The position numbers were made by a program, and so were the translations under genes. The notes under the pieces are model-generated. The model was given only the letters and a program-made list of their open reading frames with translations, did not search any database and had not been told where the DNA came from. Positions 4,821-5,551 of a stretch of DNA of 5,551 nucleotides are shown here, piece after piece. The stretch comes from an uncultured Bacilli bacterium (GTDB lineage Bacteria > Bacillota_I > Bacilli_A > RF39 > UBA660): positions 1 to 5,551 of the forward strand of contig CANRAT010000073.1 of NCBI GenBank assembly GCA_947628685.1. Direction: 5' to 3'. Position 1 is the stretch's first letter; every line of letters starts with the position of its first letter.

Positions 4821-5120
4821 TCAATAACTAATTAATTTAATTTTATCAATTTCTTTATTAAAATGTAAAACATCTATAATCTTTCTTGCATTTGCCATTT
4901 GTACAATCTGATTTTGATTATTACCAATAGTGCTATCACCTTTAATTGCATTATAAAATTCTTCTTATGGCTTTTAATTTATATCACACAATTAATTGTC
5001 TAATGTAATCAGAAGCATTCATTCCAACTGACTTTAATCTAATTTTTAAAATTTAATCTTCTTCATCATTAAGCCATACTTGTTTTTCATCAGTAAATAA
5101 TGTTGTCCAAGGTTGTATTT
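4821..5120 (-). pseudogene. Decayed MobC-like relaxosome (ribbon-helix-helix) gene
   Basis: Read on the minus strand, broken frames spell a recognisable small mobilization protein. The pieces are WTTLFTDEKQVWLNDEED (from 5109), a TAA at 5055-5053, then ILKIRLKSVGMNASDYIRQLIV, a TGA at 4986-4984, a one-base frame change, and EEFYNAIKGDSTIGNNQNQIVQMANARKII onward to a TGA at 4823-4821. GMNASDYIRQLI is the helix typical of MobC and related ribbon-helix-helix proteins, and GNNQNQIVQMAN matches the family's GNNxNQIAxxAN segment. In intact elements such proteins help a relaxase at the transfer origin. No start or ribosome binding site survives, and the two in-frame stops plus the frameshift make it non-functional. 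It starts only about 12 bases after the endonuclease gene, so an older mobilizable element was probably broken when the flanking genes arrived. Confidence 0.7.
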
Positions 5121-5131
5121 AATAACTCTCA

Positions 5132-5551
5132 CTATTTTTTATACCTTATTTGAAGATTTAGTTTAAAATAAATCTTTCCATTTTCTTCATATAGCTCTAA
5201 CATATGATATCTAGTTGAACTTGGTGAATCAAGTTTTGTTTCTTCTATTAAGTAATTTATAACAGTTTGTTTAAAATAAATTAAATCCAAAATTACAACT
5301 TTTCCATCCTTTTTTACAACGATTAATCCACCATTTACATCATTAATTCCATTCCATTTAACGCTTGGGAAAAAACCAAAACTTATGCCCTCTAAAAAGT
5401 CTCCAAGTTTTTTTAATGCAAAGTTTTTATCTGTAAAATGACTGTATTTTAAAAATAAGTCTTTCAAATTTTTATTTTCTAAAGCATAAGAATTTAGTAA
5501 AACATCTCCTAAATATTCTGGCATATTACTATCTATTAATCTTAAATTATA
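5132..5551 (-). CDS. HpaII-family type II restriction endonuclease, C-terminal part (5' end beyond the right edge)
   Basis: The frame is open to the window edge. The 139 visible residues match the C-terminal part of HpaII-type enzymes, which cut unmethylated CCGG. Family blocks, numbered from the edge, are RLIDSNMPEYLGDVLL at 4-19, NGGLIVVKKDG at about 73-83, TKLDSPSSTRYHMLELYEEN at about 105-124, and the terminal KLNLQIRY before a TAG stop. Residues before the first Met at 5524 (YNLRLIDSN) are part of the conserved block, so that Met is internal and the gene starts beyond 5551. Full family members are about 350 residues. The C-terminus looks intact. A CCGG cytosine methylase gene is expected nearby, outside the window, because an active enzyme without one would be lethal. 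Recognition of CCGG is inferred from family, not shown. Confidence 0.85.
   Translation of the reverse strand, partial: YNLRLIDSNMPEYLGDVLLNSYALENKNLKDLFLKYSHFTDKNFALKKLGDFLEGISFGFFPSVKWNGINDVNGGLIVVKKDGKVVILDLIYFKQTVINYLIEETKLDSPSSTRYHMLELYEENGKIYFKLNLQIRYKK

Noticed and set aside
5132..5524. Complete 130-residue gene starting at the Met at 5524
   Set aside because: The frame continues to the window edge, the codons before that Met are conserved in the HpaII family, and no ribosome binding site precedes it.

Overview
The window is very AT-rich (roughly a quarter G+C by eye). It has Shine-Dalgarno sites of the AGGAG type, a preference for AGA and ATA codons, and a TnpV-family gene. Together these point to a low-GC Firmicute or Tenericute relative (Clostridia, Erysipelotrichia or Bacilli-like). 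The content is accessory DNA from a mobile-element or defence region rather than core genome: TnpV, a decayed MobC-like relaxosome gene, the end of a HpaII-family restriction enzyme, a Fic protein, and a coupled pair made of an unknown protein and an alpha/beta hydrolase.

Layout. Positions 1-76 (minus) hold the first 24-25 codons of a gene that runs off the left edge. Positions 100-290 hold a hairpin module and a three-unit 40-bp tandem repeat, which begins exactly at the stop codon of a class II Fic protein gene (278-1417, minus). Positions 1434-2183 have no gene but contain two more copies of the hairpin module, a small perfect palindrome, and a paired direct repeat in front of tnpV. tnpV (2184-2549) and a 106-residue unknown gene (2530-2850) form a plus-strand operon with overlapping ends. 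The operon closes at a bidirectional terminator (2856-2887). Positions 2888-3280 hold no confident gene, only short open stretches that may be a frameshifted remnant. From the right edge leftward on the minus strand come the C-terminal 139 residues of a HpaII-type endonuclease (5132-5551), a MobC-like pseudogene (about 4821-5120), an unknown 270-residue protein (3894-4706), and an alpha/beta hydrolase (3281-3892) that starts 1 nt after it.

How the parts relate. HpaII-type enzymes cut unmethylated CCGG, and the partner methylase would lie beyond the right edge. The 270-residue protein and the hydrolase are almost certainly co-translated and should be studied as one unit; their position next to a restriction enzyme makes a defence role possible but unproven. 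TnpV and MobC remnants suggest that the region was carried on, or assembled from, mobilizable elements now partly decayed.

The most unusual structure is a hairpin module present three times (100-152, 1734-1782, 1939-1994). All copies lie in the same orientation, with an invariant TTTCAGNNGGC tail and a left arm whose pairing to that tail is preserved although the bases differ. Two copies bracket fic. This could be a structured RNA, an attenuator-like leader, or the end structure of a small mobile cassette; the sequence alone cannot decide.
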